Source of the DNA: Pseudomonas xantholysinigenes
Lineage (GTDB): Bacteria; Pseudomonadota; Gammaproteobacteria; Pseudomonadales; Pseudomonadaceae
Assembly: GCF_014268885.2 (NCBI RefSeq)
Contig: NZ_CP077095.1
Coordinates: forward strand, 1,741,501-1,805,500
Direction of reading: 5' to 3'
DNA length: 64,000 bases
Shown: positions 17,261-26,788 of the stretch, piece by piece
Layout: each line of letters starts with the position of its first letter
Numbering within the stretch: the first letter of the stretch is position 1
Translations under genes and position numbers: made by a program
The notes under the pieces: generated by a model
Told to the model about the DNA's origin: nothing
The model's input: the letters and a program-made list of their open reading frames with translations, nothing else
Databases searched by the model: none

Positions 17261-18079
17261 CTACTTGAACCGCCGCTCCACGCCTTTCTCCACCAGGATC
17301 TTCGCTGAAATCTCTTCCACCGAGAAATGCGTGGAGTTGATGTTGGGAATGTTCTCCCGACGGAACAGGTTCTCCACCTCGCGCACCTCGAACTCGCACT
17401 GGGCAAAGCTCGAATAGCGGCTGTTGGGCTTGCGCTCGTGGCGAATGGCGGTGAGGCGGTCGGGGTCGATGGTCAGGCCGAACAGCTTGCTGTGGTGCTT
17501 CTTCAGCACCGCCGGCAGTTGCAGACGCTCCATGTCGTCTTCGGTCAACGGGTAGTTGGCGGCGCGGATGCCGAACTGCATGGCCATATACAGGCAGGTC
17601 GGGGTCTTGCCGCAGCGCGACACGCCCACCAGGATCAGGTCGGCCTTGTCGTAGTAGTGGGTGCGCGCGCCATCGTCGTTGTCGAGGGCAAAGTTGACCG
17701 CTTCGATGCGCTCCATGTAGTTGGAGTTGCCGCCGATCGAGTGGGATTTGCCCACGGAATACGACGAATGGGCAGTCAATTCCTGTTCGAGCGGGGATAA
17801 AAACGTCGAGAAGATGTCGATCATGAAGCCATTGGACGTGGCCATGACCTCTCGGATGTCCTGGTTGACGATGGTGTCGAAGATGATCGGACGCACCCCG
17901 TCGCGCTCGGCCGCGGCGTTGATCTGCTGGACCATGGCCCGGGCCTTGTCCAGCGTGTCGATGTAGGGGCGCGTGAATTTATTGAACGGAATGCTCTCGA
18001 ATTGTGCGAGCAGGCTCTGGCCCAGCGTTTCTGCAGTGATGCCGGTACCGTCGGAGATGAAGAACGCGGTTCGTTTCAT
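17261..18079 (-). CDS. ppsR: PEP synthase regulatory protein PpsR (bifunctional kinase/pyrophosphorylase)
   Basis: 272-residue DUF299-family enzyme. It inactivates PEP synthase by ADP-dependent threonine phosphorylation and reactivates it by phosphate-dependent removal. The N-terminus [20 protein letters not shown] is the family start. The P-loop-like GVSRCGKT is at about residues 150-157, followed by [14 protein letters not shown] segments. ATG at 18079 was taken over a GTG two codons upstream because it gives the family N-terminus. It is divergent from ppsA, its substrate gene, a standard arrangement that links the switch to gluconeogenesis. Confidence 0.94.
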   Translation of the reverse strand: MKRTAFFISDGTGITAETLGQSLLAQFESIPFNKFTRPYIDTLDKARAMVQQINAAAERDGVRPIIFDTIVNQDIREVMATSNGFMIDIFSTFLSPLEQELTAHSSYSVGKSHSIGGNSNYMERIEAVNFALDNDDGARTHYYDKADLILVGVSRCGKTPTCLYMAMQFGIRAANYPLTEDDMERLQLPAVLKKHHSKLFGLTIDPDRLTAIRHERKPNSRYSSFAQCEFEVREVENLFRRENIPNINSTHFSVEEISAKILVEKGVERRFK

Positions 18080-18257
18080 TTGCACCTGGGGGCCTTAAGC
18101 TGCCGAAGATTTCTGGATATGATAGGTTCGGTTTGCCGAACGCGGTTGCTCGGCATTCTCACTTATTTTCCAGGTCCAGGCCACAAGCGTCCGGCCCAGT
18201 CAATCAGGCAGGCGGGCGCCCTTGAGCTTTTCCAATACAGTTAGTGGAGAGATCACC

Positions 18258-20633
18258 TTGGTAGAGTACGTAGTTTCCCTCGATAAGCTCGGCGTCCATG
18301 ATGTGGAGCATGTGGGGGGCAAGAACGCATCCCTGGGCGAGATGATCAGTAACCTCGCAGGTGCCGGTGTCTCGGTGCCGGGCGGCTTTGCCACTACGGC
18401 TCAGGCGTACCGCGATTTTCTCGAGCAAAGTGGCCTGAACGACCGCATCCACGCGGCGCTCGATGCGCTGGATGTCGATGACGTCAACGCCCTGGCCAAG
18501 ACCGGCGCGCAGATCCGCCAGTGGGTGATGGAAGCCGATTTCCCGGCACGCCTGGATTCGGAAATCCGTACGGCCTTCGCTGAAATGGCCGCTGGCAATG
18601 ACAACATGGCCGTGGCCGTGCGTTCCTCGGCCACCGCCGAAGACCTGCCGGATGCGTCCTTCGCCGGCCAGCAGGAGACCTTCCTCAACATCCGTGGCGT
18701 CGATAACGTGATCCGCGCGGCCAAGGAAGTGTTCGCCTCGCTGTTCAACGACCGCGCCATTTCCTACCGTGTGCACCAGGGCTTCGACCACAAGCTGGTG
18801 GCCCTGTCCGCCGGCGTGCAGCGCATGGTCCGCTCCGAGACCGGCACCGCCGGGGTGATGTTCACCCTCGACACCGAGTCGGGCTTCCGCGACGTGGTGT
18901 TCATCACTGGCGCCTACGGCCTGGGTGAAACCGTGGTGCAGGGCGCGGTCAACCCTGACGAATTCTACGTGCACAAGCAGACCCTGCAGGCGGGTCGTCC
19001 GGCGATCCTGCGCCGCAACCTGGGCAGCAAGGCGATCAAGATGGTCTACGGCGATGAGGCCAAGGCCGGTCGTTCGGTCAAGACCGTCGAGGTCGACCGT
19101 GCCGAGCGCGCGCGCTTCTGCCTGAGCGATGCCGAGGTCAACGAACTGGCCAAGCAGGCGATGATCATCGAGCAGCACTACCAGCGCCCGATGGACATCG
19201 AGTGGGCCAAGGACGGTGACGACGGCAAGCTGTACATCGTCCAGGCCCGCCCCGAGACCGTGAAGAGCCGTTCCAGCGCCAATGTCATGGAGCGCTACCT
19301 GCTCAAGGAGAAGGGCACCGTGCTGGTCGAGGGCCGCGCCATTGGCCAGCGCATCGGCGCCGGCAAGGTCCGCGTGATCAACGATGTGTCCGAGATGGAC
19401 AAGGTCCAGCCCGGCGACGTGCTGGTCTCCGACATGACCGACCCAGACTGGGAGCCGGTAATGAAGCGCGCCAGCGCCATTGTCACCAACCGCGGCGGGC
19501 GTACCTGCCACGCGGCGATCATCGCCCGTGAGCTGGGCATCCCGGCGGTGGTCGGTTGCGGCAATGCCACCCAGGTCCTGAAAGACGGCCAGGGCGTTAC
19601 CGTGTCTTGCGCCGAAGGCGACACCGGCTTCATCTTCGAAGGTGAACTGGGCTTCGACATTAAGCAGAACTCGGTCGATGCCATGCCGGAGCTGCCGTTC
19701 AAGATCATGATGAACGTCGGCAACCCGGACCGTGCCTTCGACTTCGCCCAGCTGCCCAACGCCGGTGTGGGCCTTGCGCGCCTGGAGTTCATCATCAACC
19801 GCATGATCGGCGTGCACCCCAAGGCGCTGCTGAATTACGCGGGGCTGCCGCCGGAGCTGAAGGAGAGCGTCGACAAGCGCATCGCCGGCTACGACGACCC
19901 GGTCGGCTTCTACGTCGAGAAACTGGTCGAGGGCATCAGCACCCTGGCCGCGGCCTTCTACCCGAAAAAGGTCATCGTGCGCCTGTCGGACTTCAAGTCC
20001 AACGAGTACGCCAACCTGATCGGCGGCAAGCTCTACGAGCCGGAAGAAGAAAACCCGATGCTGGGCTTCCGCGGTGCCTCGCGCTACATCAGCGAGTCGT
20101 TCCGTGACTGCTTCGAGCTCGAGTGCCGCGCCCTCAAGCGTGTGCGCAACGAGATGGGCCTGACCAACGTCGAGATCATGGTGCCGTTCGTGCGCACCCT
20201 GGGCGAGGCCAGCCAGGTCGTCGACCTGCTCGCCGAGAACGGCCTGGCCCGTGGCGACAACGGCCTGCGCGTGATCATGATGTGCGAGCTGCCGTCCAAC
20301 GCGCTGCTGGCCGACGAGTTCCTCGAGTACTTCGACGGCTTCTCCATCGGCTCCAACGACCTGACCCAGCTGACCCTGGGCCTGGACCGTGACTCCGGGA
20401 TCATCGCCCACCTGTTCGACGAGCGTAACCCGGCGGTCAAGAAGCTGCTGGCCAACGCCATTGCCGCGTGCAACAAGGCCGGCAAGTACATCGGCATTTG
20501 CGGCCAGGGCCCATCGGACCACCCGGACCTGGCCAAGTGGCTGATGGAGCAGGGTATCGAGAGCGTGTCGCTGAACCCGGACTCGGTGCTCGAGACCTGG
20601 TTCTTCCTGGCCGAGGGCCAGGGCGCGGCCTGA
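18258..20633 (+). CDS. ppsA: Phosphoenolpyruvate synthase
   Basis: 791-residue PEP synthase (pyruvate + ATP + H2O to PEP + AMP + Pi), a key gluconeogenic enzyme. The N-terminal ATP-grasp part includes [12 protein letters not shown] and [20 protein letters not shown]; the swivelling phosphohistidine domain has [14 protein letters not shown] with catalytic His about residue 418; the C-terminal TIM barrel includes [17 protein letters not shown] and [10 protein letters not shown]. The start is TTG (then [10 protein letters not shown]), preceded by TGGAGAG; upstream in-frame extension is not conserved-looking. It is divergent from ppsR, which controls its activity. Confidence 0.95.
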   Translation: MVEYVVSLDKLGVHDVEHVGGKNASLGEMISNLAGAGVSVPGGFATTAQAYRDFLEQSGLNDRIHAALDALDVDDVNALAKTGAQIRQWVMEADFPARLDSEIRTAFAEMAAGNDNMAVAVRSSATAEDLPDASFAGQQETFLNIRGVDNVIRAAKEVFASLFNDRAISYRVHQGFDHKLVALSAGVQRMVRSETGTAGVMFTLDTESGFRDVVFITGAYGLGETVVQGAVNPDEFYVHKQTLQAGRPAILRRNLGSKAIKMVYGDEAKAGRSVKTVEVDRAERARFCLSDAEVNELAKQAMIIEQHYQRPMDIEWAKDGDDGKLYIVQARPETVKSRSSANVMERYLLKEKGTVLVEGRAIGQRIGAGKVRVINDVSEMDKVQPGDVLVSDMTDPDWEPVMKRASAIVTNRGGRTCHAAIIARELGIPAVVGCGNATQVLKDGQGVTVSCAEGDTGFIFEGELGFDIKQNSVDAMPELPFKIMMNVGNPDRAFDFAQLPNAGVGLARLEFIINRMIGVHPKALLNYAGLPPELKESVDKRIAGYDDPVGFYVEKLVEGISTLAAAFYPKKVIVRLSDFKSNEYANLIGGKLYEPEEENPMLGFRGASRYISESFRDCFELECRALKRVRNEMGLTNVEIMVPFVRTLGEASQVVDLLAENGLARGDNGLRVIMMCELPSNALLADEFLEYFDGFSIGSNDLTQLTLGLDRDSGIIAHLFDERNPAVKKLLANAIAACNKAGKYIGICGQGPSDHPDLAKWLMEQGIESVSLNPDSVLETWFFLAEGQGAA

Positions 20634-20674
20634 TGTGATCGGCGGGAGCGCTGCTGCGTTCCCGCGTCGGACCC

Positions 20675-20762
20675 TGTAGGAGCGGGCTTGTCCCGCGATA
20701 GCGCCAGTGTGGACGGCTCGCTCGTCCAGCCTGGCCCGATCGCGGGTCAAGCCCGCTCCTAC
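20675..20762. repeat. REP pair (inverted)
   Basis: Inverted REP units with cores GTAGGAGCGGGCTTGTCCCG and its complement flank a 30-base loop in the ppsA-hydrolase gap. A T-run (CCTTTTTT) follows, so it may also end ppsA transcripts. Confidence 0.88.
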
Positions 20763-20790
20763 CTTTTTTCCCTTGTATGTTCGTGACCCC

Positions 20791-21783
20791 ATGCAAAGCA
20801 GCTCCAGCCAATTCCCCGTCGCGCTGCTCAGTGCCGAGCGCCGCGGCGACCTCAGCGAAGACGTCTATCGAATCAAGGCCGGCAACAGCCCTGACCCGAG
20901 CGTCGAGTTGGCCGTCACCCGCCTGGGCCTGGCCGACCAGGACCGTGCCCAGGGCGTGCCGGTCATTCTCCTGCACGGCAGCTTCTCCAACCGACGCTTC
21001 TGGTATTCGCCCAAGGGCATTGGCCTGGGCGCCTACCTGGCGCGGGCCGGGTTCGATGTGTGGATCCCGGAGATGCGCGGCCACGGACTGTCGCCGCGCA
21101 ACCGTGACTGGCGGCACAATCGTGTAGCCGACTATGCGCGCTACGACCTGCCGGTGATCGGCGCTTTCGTCCAGGAACAGGCCGGGCGGGCACCGCACTG
21201 GATCGGCCACTCGCTGGGCGGCACCACCCTGGCGGCGGCGCTGGGCAGCGGTTACCTGGGCACCGCGCTGGTGGCCAGCGCGGCACTGTTTGGCACCCAG
21301 GTCAGCCGGGTCTATTGGCCGCTGAAAGTACCGCCGGTGGAGTGGGGCGCGCGCCTGCTGCTCAAGCGTTTCGCGCAGATCTCGGGTTCGCGCCTCAAGC
21401 GTGGCCCGGAGGACGAACCCATCGGCCTGGCCCTGGAGAGCCTGCGCTGGAATGGCCTGTTCGGCCGCTTCGGCGACAAGGACAAGGACTGGTGGGCGGG
21501 GCTGGCCGAGGTCGATGTGCCGTTGCTGGCGGTGGCCGGGGCCGGCGACTTCCAAGACCCGGTGTGGGCCTGCCGCAAGCTGTTCGAGCAGTTCGGCGGT
21601 GACGCCAGGCAGTTCCTGCGTCTGGGGCGCGAGGAGGGCTTCGAGGCCTTCGGCCATGTCGACATGCTGGTCAGCAAGGCTGCGCAAGCCCAGGTGTGGC
21701 CGCTGGTGGAACGCTGGCTGAGGGATCCGCAGGTGCCGGTGCATGCCTCGACGGTGGTGATGGAACCGGTGCCTGCCAGTTGA
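20791..21783 (+). CDS. Alpha/beta hydrolase
   Basis: 330-residue alpha/beta hydrolase of unknown substrate. It has the oxyanion region VILLHGSFSNRRFWYSPKG, the nucleophile elbow GHSLGG (Ser), and a late His in EAFGHVDMLV; an Asp candidate sits in AGAGDFQDPVW. No signal peptide. ATG at 20791 (MQSSSSQFPVAL) was chosen because the in-frame upstream extension is the translated REP. It sits between ppsA and rraA, as in other pseudomonads. Either an esterase or a lipase-like enzyme is possible. Confidence 0.85.
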   Translation: MQSSSSQFPVALLSAERRGDLSEDVYRIKAGNSPDPSVELAVTRLGLADQDRAQGVPVILLHGSFSNRRFWYSPKGIGLGAYLARAGFDVWIPEMRGHGLSPRNRDWRHNRVADYARYDLPVIGAFVQEQAGRAPHWIGHSLGGTTLAAALGSGYLGTALVASAALFGTQVSRVYWPLKVPPVEWGARLLLKRFAQISGSRLKRGPEDEPIGLALESLRWNGLFGRFGDKDKDWWAGLAEVDVPLLAVAGAGDFQDPVWACRKLFEQFGGDARQFLRLGREEGFEAFGHVDMLVSKAAQAQVWPLVERWLRDPQVPVHASTVVMEPVPAS

Positions 21784-21792
21784 TGCTGCGTT

Positions 21793-21865
21793 GGCCTCTT
21801 CGCGGGTAAACCCACACAGGATTTCACCGCTCCCCTTTGGGAGCGGGATTACCGGCGAAGAGGCC
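21793..21865. repeat. REP pair (imperfect, inverted)
   Basis: GGCCTCTTCGCGGGTAAACC at left pairs with a partly degenerate copy ending GGCGAAGAGGCC at right, with extra bases (CACACAGGATTT) disrupting the left unit. Lies between the hydrolase and rraA. Confidence 0.82.
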
Positions 21866-21972
21866 GGGGCAGGCAAAGGTAAATTGACTGCTCGGTCTCG
21901 GATGACTGCCAGCCCTCCAACGGTGTAGCCTTGCTGCACATTCGCTTTCGTTGTGACTGACAGGAGTTTCCC

Positions 21973-22464
21973 ATGCAGCATTACGTAACGCCCGACCTGT
22001 GCGACGCCTACCCGGACCTGGTCCAGGTGCTCGAACCTATGTTCAGCAATTTCGGTGGCCGCGATTCGTTCGGTGGCCAGATCGTCACCATCAAGTGCTT
22101 CGAGGATAACTCGCGGGTCAAGGAGCAGGTCGAGCTGGACGGCAAGGGCAAGGTCCTGGTGGTCGACGGCGGCGGCTCGCTGCGTCGTGCGTTGCTTGGC
22201 GACATGCTCGCCGAAAAAGCCGCCAAGAACGGCTGGGAAGGCCTGGTGATCTACGGCTGCGTGCGTGATGTCGATGTGCTGATCCAGACCGATGTCGGTG
22301 TGCAAGCCCTGGCCAGCCACCCGATGAAGACCGACAAGCGCGGCATCGGCGACCTCAACGTCGCGGTGACCTTCGCCGGCGTGACCTTCCGTCCGGGCGA
22401 ATATGTCTATGCCGACAACAATGGCGTGATCGTCTCGCCAAGCCCACTGAACATGCCCGAGTGA
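21973..22464 (+). CDS. rraA: Ribonuclease E activity regulator RraA (RraA/MenG family)
   Basis: 163-residue RraA-family protein. It has the family segments [39 protein letters not shown] and IYGCVRDVD, and ends in [10 protein letters not shown]. RraA trimers bind RNase E and restrain mRNA decay. Some members of the wider family are HMG/CHA aldolases, and the conserved residues alone do not exclude that. SD AGGAG lies 7 bases before the ATG. It is followed 25 bases later by cmaX on the same strand. Confidence 0.9.
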   Translation: MQHYVTPDLCDAYPDLVQVLEPMFSNFGGRDSFGGQIVTIKCFEDNSRVKEQVELDGKGKVLVVDGGGSLRRALLGDMLAEKAAKNGWEGLVIYGCVRDVDVLIQTDVGVQALASHPMKTDKRGIGDLNVAVTFAGVTFRPGEYVYADNNGVIVSPSPLNMPE

Positions 22465-22489
22465 CGCGTTGCCCGCTGATGGAGCTTTG

Positions 22490-23485
22490 ATGTTCGAGGA
22501 AGACAACGCGCAATGGGGGCTGGTGCATGCCCTGGTGCTCGACGGCAAGGGCGGCGCGCGTTCGATCGCCCGTACCGAGCTGGATGGCTTGCAGCTGCAG
22601 GCCGACGAAAGCCTGTGGTTGCACTGGGATCGCAGCCATCCGCAGACCCGCACCTGGCTGCTGCATGACAGTGGCCTGAGCGAGTTCGCCTGCGAACTGC
22701 TGCTGGAGGAAAACACCCGTCCGCGCCTGTTGCAGATGGCCAACGAGCAGATGCTGCTGTTCCTGCGCGGAGTCAACCTCAACCCCGGCGCCGAGCCAGA
22801 AGACATGGTTTCGGTGCGTATTTTCGCCGAGGCGCGCCGGGTCATTTCCCTGCGCCTGCGGCCCCTGCGCGCCAGTGACGAGATTCTCCAGCAGCTCGAT
22901 GAAGGCCGCGGGCCGAAATCGGCTGCCGAATTGCTGTTGCTGATGGGCGAACTGCTCACCGAAAAGGTCCAGGCGCTGGTCAGCGACCTGTCGGAAGCGG
23001 TGGATATAGAAGAAGAGAAGGTAGAATCCGACGAACGGTATACCCCAGAACAAGGCAGCCTGCAGCAGATCCGCCGCCGCGCCGCCGGCTTGCGTCGTTT
23101 TCTCGCCCCGCAGCGTGACATCTATGCCCAGCTGTCGCGTAACAAGTGCAGCTGGTTTGCCGATCCCGACAGCGATTACTGGAACGAGCTGAACAACAGC
23201 CTGATCCGCTACCTCGAAGAACTCGAACTGGCTCGTGAGCGCGCTGCGCTGGTGCTGGAAAGCGAGGACCGGCGCCGCAGCGAGCGGATGAACCGGACCA
23301 TGTACCGCTTCGGCATCATCACTTGCATCTTCCTGCCCATGAGCTTCATCACCGGGCTGCTGGGCATCAACGTCGGTGGTATTCCAGGGTCGAACAGCCC
23401 CTATGGCTTCCTGTTCGCCAGCCTGATCGTGCTGGGTTTGGCGGTGGGGCAGTGGTTGCTGTTCCGGCGGTTGCGATGGGTGTGA
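22490..23485 (+). CDS. cmaX: CorA-family transporter CmaX (ZntB-like)
   Basis: 331-residue CorA/ZntB-family divalent-cation transporter. A long soluble helical N-domain is followed by two C-terminal membrane helices (RFGIITCIFLPMSFITGLLG and SPYGFLFASLIVLGLAVGQW), joined by the loop GIN, the ZntB-type variant of the CorA GMN. ATG at 22490 has a GGAG six bases upstream; a slightly longer frame is possible. It is the first gene of the cmaX-crfX-cmpX-sigX block known from P. aeruginosa. The transported ion (Zn, Mg or other) is not shown by sequence. Confidence 0.9.
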   Translation: MFEEDNAQWGLVHALVLDGKGGARSIARTELDGLQLQADESLWLHWDRSHPQTRTWLLHDSGLSEFACELLLEENTRPRLLQMANEQMLLFLRGVNLNPGAEPEDMVSVRIFAEARRVISLRLRPLRASDEILQQLDEGRGPKSAAELLLLMGELLTEKVQALVSDLSEAVDIEEEKVESDERYTPEQGSLQQIRRRAAGLRRFLAPQRDIYAQLSRNKCSWFADPDSDYWNELNNSLIRYLEELELARERAALVLESEDRRRSERMNRTMYRFGIITCIFLPMSFITGLLGINVGGIPGSNSPYGFLFASLIVLGLAVGQWLLFRRLRWV

Positions 23486-23510
23486 AATCGAGGGGGGCGC
23501 TGCGCAGTCC

Positions 23511-23545
23511 ATCGCGACACAAGGCCGCTCCCACAGGGATCGCGC
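23511..23545. repeat. Single REP unit
   Basis: One REP unit (ATCGCGACACAAGGCCGCTC onward) in the 168-base gap between cmaX and crfX. Confidence 0.75.
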
Positions 23546-23653
23546 TTGCCTGTGCGAGTGGCCTGCTGAGGCAATTTGAAACATTCGTCCCAGTGGCAGG
23601 TGTGACCCATCGTCGCCAGCCCTCGTCTTTGACTCACATTGCGCGAGGTGCCC

Positions 23654-23917
23654 ATGCACGATCCGTTTGAAGAATCCTTGCGCGACCTGCTCAAGGCGTC
23701 GCCGTCCGGCGAGGACCGGGATGACGCCGCCTGCCTGGGTCGCGTGCTGAAAACCGCCAACCGCCAGGTTGGCGCGGGTGATCTGTTCAGCTTGCTTGGC
23801 CGTTGGAGCCAGGCGCTGCTGATCGCCGTGAACAATGGCTCGGCGCATGTCGCGCCGGTGCGCCGCAACTCTACCCGCAAACCTGCCGCCGGCAGCAACG
23901 CAGATAAGGCCGATTGA
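23654..23917 (+). CDS. crfX: CrfX family small protein
   Basis: 87-residue soluble protein identified as CrfX from its position between cmaX and cmpX. The N-terminal half (MHDPFEESLRDLLKASPSGE) is helical and acidic; a central LLGRWSQALLIAVNNGS segment and a basic, Lys/Arg-rich tail follow. GAGG lies about 6 bases before the ATG. Only 2 bases separate its stop from the cmpX ATG. Its biochemical role is unknown; co-transcription with the SigX regulon genes is the only functional hint. Confidence 0.82.
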   Translation: MHDPFEESLRDLLKASPSGEDRDDAACLGRVLKTANRQVGAGDLFSLLGRWSQALLIAVNNGSAHVAPVRRNSTRKPAAGSNADKAD

Positions 23918-23919
23918 AT

Positions 23920-24744
23920 ATGGAACTCGATCTCTGGACCCAGAGCCTGGTCACCGCCATGACAGCCCTTTGGACCAAGGTGGCGAACTTCATCCCCAAC
24001 CTGTTCGGCGCGCTGGTCGTGGTGCTGCTTGGTTTCGTCGTGGCCAAGCTGCTCGACACCTTGCTGTCCAAGGTGCTGGCCAAGTTCGGCCTGGACCGCC
24101 TGATGAGCGGCACCGGGCTGACCAAGATGCTCGCCCGGGTCGGCATCCAGGTGCCGATCTCGACCCTGATCGGCAAGATCGTCTACTGGTTCGTGCTGTT
24201 GATTTTCCTGGTTTCGGCCGCGGAATCCCTGGGCCTTGAGCGAGTCTCTGCGACCCTCGACATGCTCGCCCTGTACCTGCCCAAGGTGTTCGGCGCGGCG
24301 CTGGTGCTGCTGGCCGGCGTATTGCTGGCGCAGTTGGCCAATGGCCTGGTGCGCGGCGCCGCCGAGGGGATCGGCCTGGAGTACGCCGCTGGCGTTGGGC
24401 GCATTGTCCAGGGCCTGGTGATCATCATCAGCATCTCGGTGGCGATCAGCCAGCTGGAGGTCAAGACCGACCTGCTGAACCACGTGATCGTCATCGGTTT
24501 GATTACCGTTGGTCTGGCCGTTGCCTTGGCCATGGGCCTGGGTAGCCGGGAAATCGCCGGGCAGATTCTGGCCGGGATCTATGTCCGCGAACTCTACCAA
24601 GTCGGCCAGCAGGTGCGCATTGGCGAGGTCGAAGGGCACATCGAGGAGATCGGGACGGTCAAGACGACCGTGCTGACCGATGATGGCGAATTGGTGTCGC
24701 TGTCTAATCGCGAGCTGCTCGAGCAGCGCGTGAATAGCCGCTAA
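23920..24744 (+). CDS. cmpX: CmpX, small-conductance mechanosensitive-channel-like membrane protein
   Basis: 274-residue membrane protein with about five helices: NLFGALVVVLLGFVVAKLLD, VYWFVLLIFLVSAAESLGL, VFGAALVLLAGVLLAQLANG, IVQGLVIIISISVAIS and HVIVIGLITVGLAVALAMG. The C-terminal EIAGQILAGIYVRELYQVGQ and QVRIGEVEGHIEEIG resemble the MscS beta domain. In P. aeruginosa cmpX affects membrane homeostasis and biofilm through SigX. Translation is probably coupled to crfX. A TTG two codons earlier is a possible start. Confidence 0.9.
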   Translation: MELDLWTQSLVTAMTALWTKVANFIPNLFGALVVVLLGFVVAKLLDTLLSKVLAKFGLDRLMSGTGLTKMLARVGIQVPISTLIGKIVYWFVLLIFLVSAAESLGLERVSATLDMLALYLPKVFGAALVLLAGVLLAQLANGLVRGAAEGIGLEYAAGVGRIVQGLVIIISISVAISQLEVKTDLLNHVIVIGLITVGLAVALAMGLGSREIAGQILAGIYVRELYQVGQQVRIGEVEGHIEEIGTVKTTVLTDDGELVSLSNRELLEQRVNSR

Positions 24745-24833
24745 CCGCACAAAAGCTGTTAATGTATGCCGCCGCGAAAATCGGCCCACGGGGCCGAGCG
24801 GCGACATTGACCTGACTGTCGGCCAGATCCGTT

Positions 24834-25424
24834 TTGAATAAAGTTCATTCGCCGCCCATGCGCTATGACCCCCGAGAGCTCACCGACGAGGAGTTGGTGG
24901 CGCGTTCGCATGAGGAGCTGTTTCACGTTACCCGCGCCTATGAGGAGCTCATGCGGCGCTACCAGCGCACGCTGTTCAACGTCTGCGCGCGGTACCTGGG
25001 GAACGACCGGGATGCCGACGATGTCTGTCAGGAGGTGATGCTCAAGGTGCTCTACGGGTTGAAGAACTTCGAGGGCAAGTCCAAGTTCAAGACCTGGCTC
25101 TATAGCATCACCTACAACGAATGCATCACCCAGTACCGCAAGGAACGGCGTAAGCGCCGGCTGATGGATGCCCTGAGCCTGGACCCTGTCGAAGAGGCGT
25201 CTGAGGACAAGGCACCGAAGCCGGAAGAGAAAGGCGGGCTGGACAGGTGGCTCGTGCATGTGAACCCGATCGACCGGGAAATCCTGGTGCTGCGATTTGT
25301 CGCAGAGCTGGAATTCCAGGAGATCGCCGACATCATGCACATGGGCCTGAGCGCCACGAAAATGCGTTACAAGCGTGCGCTCGACAAGCTTAGAGAGAAA
25401 TTTGCAGGGTTGGCTGAAACTTAG
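24834..25424 (+). CDS. sigX: ECF RNA polymerase sigma factor SigX
   Basis: 196-residue extracytoplasmic-function sigma factor, nearly identical in memory to P. aeruginosa SigX. Region 2 includes YQRTLFNVCARYLGNDRDAD and KFKTWLYSITYNECITQYRK; region 4 includes PIDREILVLRFVAELEFQEI and MGLSATKMRYKRALDKLRE. It starts with TTG (MNKVHSPPMRYD) as the family does. SigX controls oprF and fatty-acid/membrane homeostasis genes, and responds to envelope stress. No anti-sigma factor gene is adjacent; CmpX/CrfX are the nearest candidates for control. oprF follows on the same strand. Confidence 0.94.
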   Translation: MNKVHSPPMRYDPRELTDEELVARSHEELFHVTRAYEELMRRYQRTLFNVCARYLGNDRDADDVCQEVMLKVLYGLKNFEGKSKFKTWLYSITYNECITQYRKERRKRRLMDALSLDPVEEASEDKAPKPEEKGGLDRWLVHVNPIDREILVLRFVAELEFQEIADIMHMGLSATKMRYKRALDKLREKFAGLAET

Positions 25425-25444
25425 TCGCCTGCAAATACCTCTAA
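25416..25444 (+). promoter_or_regulatory. Candidate ECF (SigX-type) promoter for oprF
   Basis: GAAACTT at 25416-25422 and TCTAA at 25440-25444, 17 bases apart, resemble ECF -35/-10 elements. It overlaps the sigX 3' end and lies about 90 bases upstream of oprF. A SigX-dependent oprF promoter is known in pseudomonads; the exact hexamers here are inferred. Confidence 0.35.
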
Positions 25445-25449
25445 CCAAC

Positions 25450-25473
25450 CGGCAAGTTCTGCTAGACTTGCCG
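25450..25473 (+). other. Hairpin in the oprF leader
   Basis: Perfect 8-bp stem CGGCAAGT/ACTTGCCG around TCTGCTAG, without a T-run, between sigX and oprF. It could be an mRNA-stabilising 5' structure or a weak attenuator. Confidence 0.5.
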
Positions 25474-25534
25474 TCGAGTTGTCCCCCGGATGTTGGTGGG
25501 ACCGCTTAACTATCACCAGATGGGGATTTAACGG

Positions 25535-26569
25535 ATGAAATTGAAAAACACCTTGGGCCTTGCCATTGGTTCGCTCGTAGCCGCCACCTCGATTGGCGCT
25601 ATGGCACAAGGCACTGGCGCTGTAGAAGTCGAAGGCTTCTACAAGAAAGAATTCTTCGACAGCCAGCGCGACTTCAAGAACGACGGCAACCTGTTCGGTG
25701 GCTCGATCGGTTACTTCCTGACCGACGACGTTGAACTGCGTCTGGGTTACGACGAAGTCCACAACGCTCGTGGCGACGATGGCAAGAACATCAAGGGCTC
25801 GAACACCGCCCTGGACGCCGTTTACCACTTCAACAACCCGTACGACGCTATCCGTCCGTACGTGTCGGCTGGTTTCTCCCACCAGTCCCTGGGCCAGACC
25901 GGCCGTGGTGGTCGTAACCAGTCCACCTTCGCCAACGTTGGCGCTGGCGCCAAGTGGTACATCACCGACATGTTCTACGCCCGTGCCGGCGTCGAAGCTC
26001 AGTACAACATCGACCAGGGCGACACCGAGTGGGCCCCGAGCGTTGGTATCGGCCTGAACTTCGGCGGTAGCCCGAAGCAAGCCGAAGCCGCTCCGGCTCC
26101 TGTTGCCGAAGTCTGCTCCGACAGCGACAACGATGGCGTCTGCGACAACGTCGACAAGTGCCCTGACACCCCAGCCAACGTTACCGTTGACGCTGATGGC
26201 TGCCCGGCTGTTGCCGAAGTCGTTCGCGTTGAGCTGGACGTCAAGTTCGACTTCGACAAGTCGGTCGTCAAGCCAAACAGCTACGGCGACATCAAGAACC
26301 TGGCTGACTTCATGAAGCAGTACCCACAGACCACCACCACCGTGGAAGGTCACACTGACTCCGTCGGCCCAGACGCTTACAACCAGAAGCTGTCCGAGCG
26401 TCGTGCCAACGCTGTCAAGCAAGTCCTGACCCAGCAGTACGGCATCGAATCCAGCCGTGTTGACTCGGTTGGCTACGGTGAGACCCGTCCGGTCGCCGAC
26501 AACGCCACCGAAGCTGGCCGCGCCGTTAACCGTCGCGTAGAAGCTCAGGTAGAAGCCCAGGCCAAGTAA
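25535..26569 (+). CDS. oprF: Outer membrane porin OprF
   Basis: 344-residue major outer-membrane protein. The signal peptide is MKLKNTLGLAIGSLVAATSI ending at AMA; an eight-strand beta barrel follows (to about residue 165), then an Ala/Pro hinge (KQAEAAPAPVAE), a Cys/Asp loop with four cysteines (about 193-225; CSDSDNDGVCDNVDKC), and an OmpA-like peptidoglycan-binding domain (VKFDFDKSVVKPNSYGDI; VEGHTDSVG; RRANAVKQ). It is a slow non-specific porin and ties the outer membrane to the cell wall. The codon choice is strongly biased, as expected of a highly expressed gene. Follows sigX, its regulator, with its own terminator. Confidence 0.96.
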   Translation: MKLKNTLGLAIGSLVAATSIGAMAQGTGAVEVEGFYKKEFFDSQRDFKNDGNLFGGSIGYFLTDDVELRLGYDEVHNARGDDGKNIKGSNTALDAVYHFNNPYDAIRPYVSAGFSHQSLGQTGRGGRNQSTFANVGAGAKWYITDMFYARAGVEAQYNIDQGDTEWAPSVGIGLNFGGSPKQAEAAPAPVAEVCSDSDNDGVCDNVDKCPDTPANVTVDADGCPAVAEVVRVELDVKFDFDKSVVKPNSYGDIKNLADFMKQYPQTTTTVEGHTDSVGPDAYNQKLSERRANAVKQVLTQQYGIESSRVDSVGYGETRPVADNATEAGRAVNRRVEAQVEAQAK

Positions 26570-26587
26570 TTGGTTTGAAGCTTCACG

Positions 26588-26613
26588 AAAAACCCGGCCT
26601 TGGCCGGGTTTTT
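26588..26613 (+). terminator. Rho-independent terminator of oprF
   Basis: AAAAACCCGGCC/GGCCGGGTTTTT stem with a TT loop and a T-run, 19 bases after the oprF stop. A strong, symmetrical hairpin. Confidence 0.93.
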
Positions 26614-26651
26614 CTTTGCCTGGATTTCTTAGGGTAAACCTCGTACCCCTT

Positions 26652-26766
26652 TGTAGGAGCGGCCTTGTGTCGCGAAAGGGGTGCGTAGCAGCCCCGGCAA
26701 TCTTGCGTGATGCCGAAATCCTGGGGGCGCTACGCACCCCTTTCGCGACACAAGGCCGCTCCTACA
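26652..26766. repeat. REP pair with 38-bp perfect inverted arms
   Basis: 26652-26689 and 26729-26766 are exact reverse complements over 38 bases. Same REP family as at 17101-17240, sharing the spacer motif CAGCCCCGGCAAT. Lies between oprF (plus) and the phosphatase-kinase gene (minus), which converge here. Confidence 0.93.
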
Positions 26767-26788
26767 CGAAACGTGAATGCCTGCGCGC

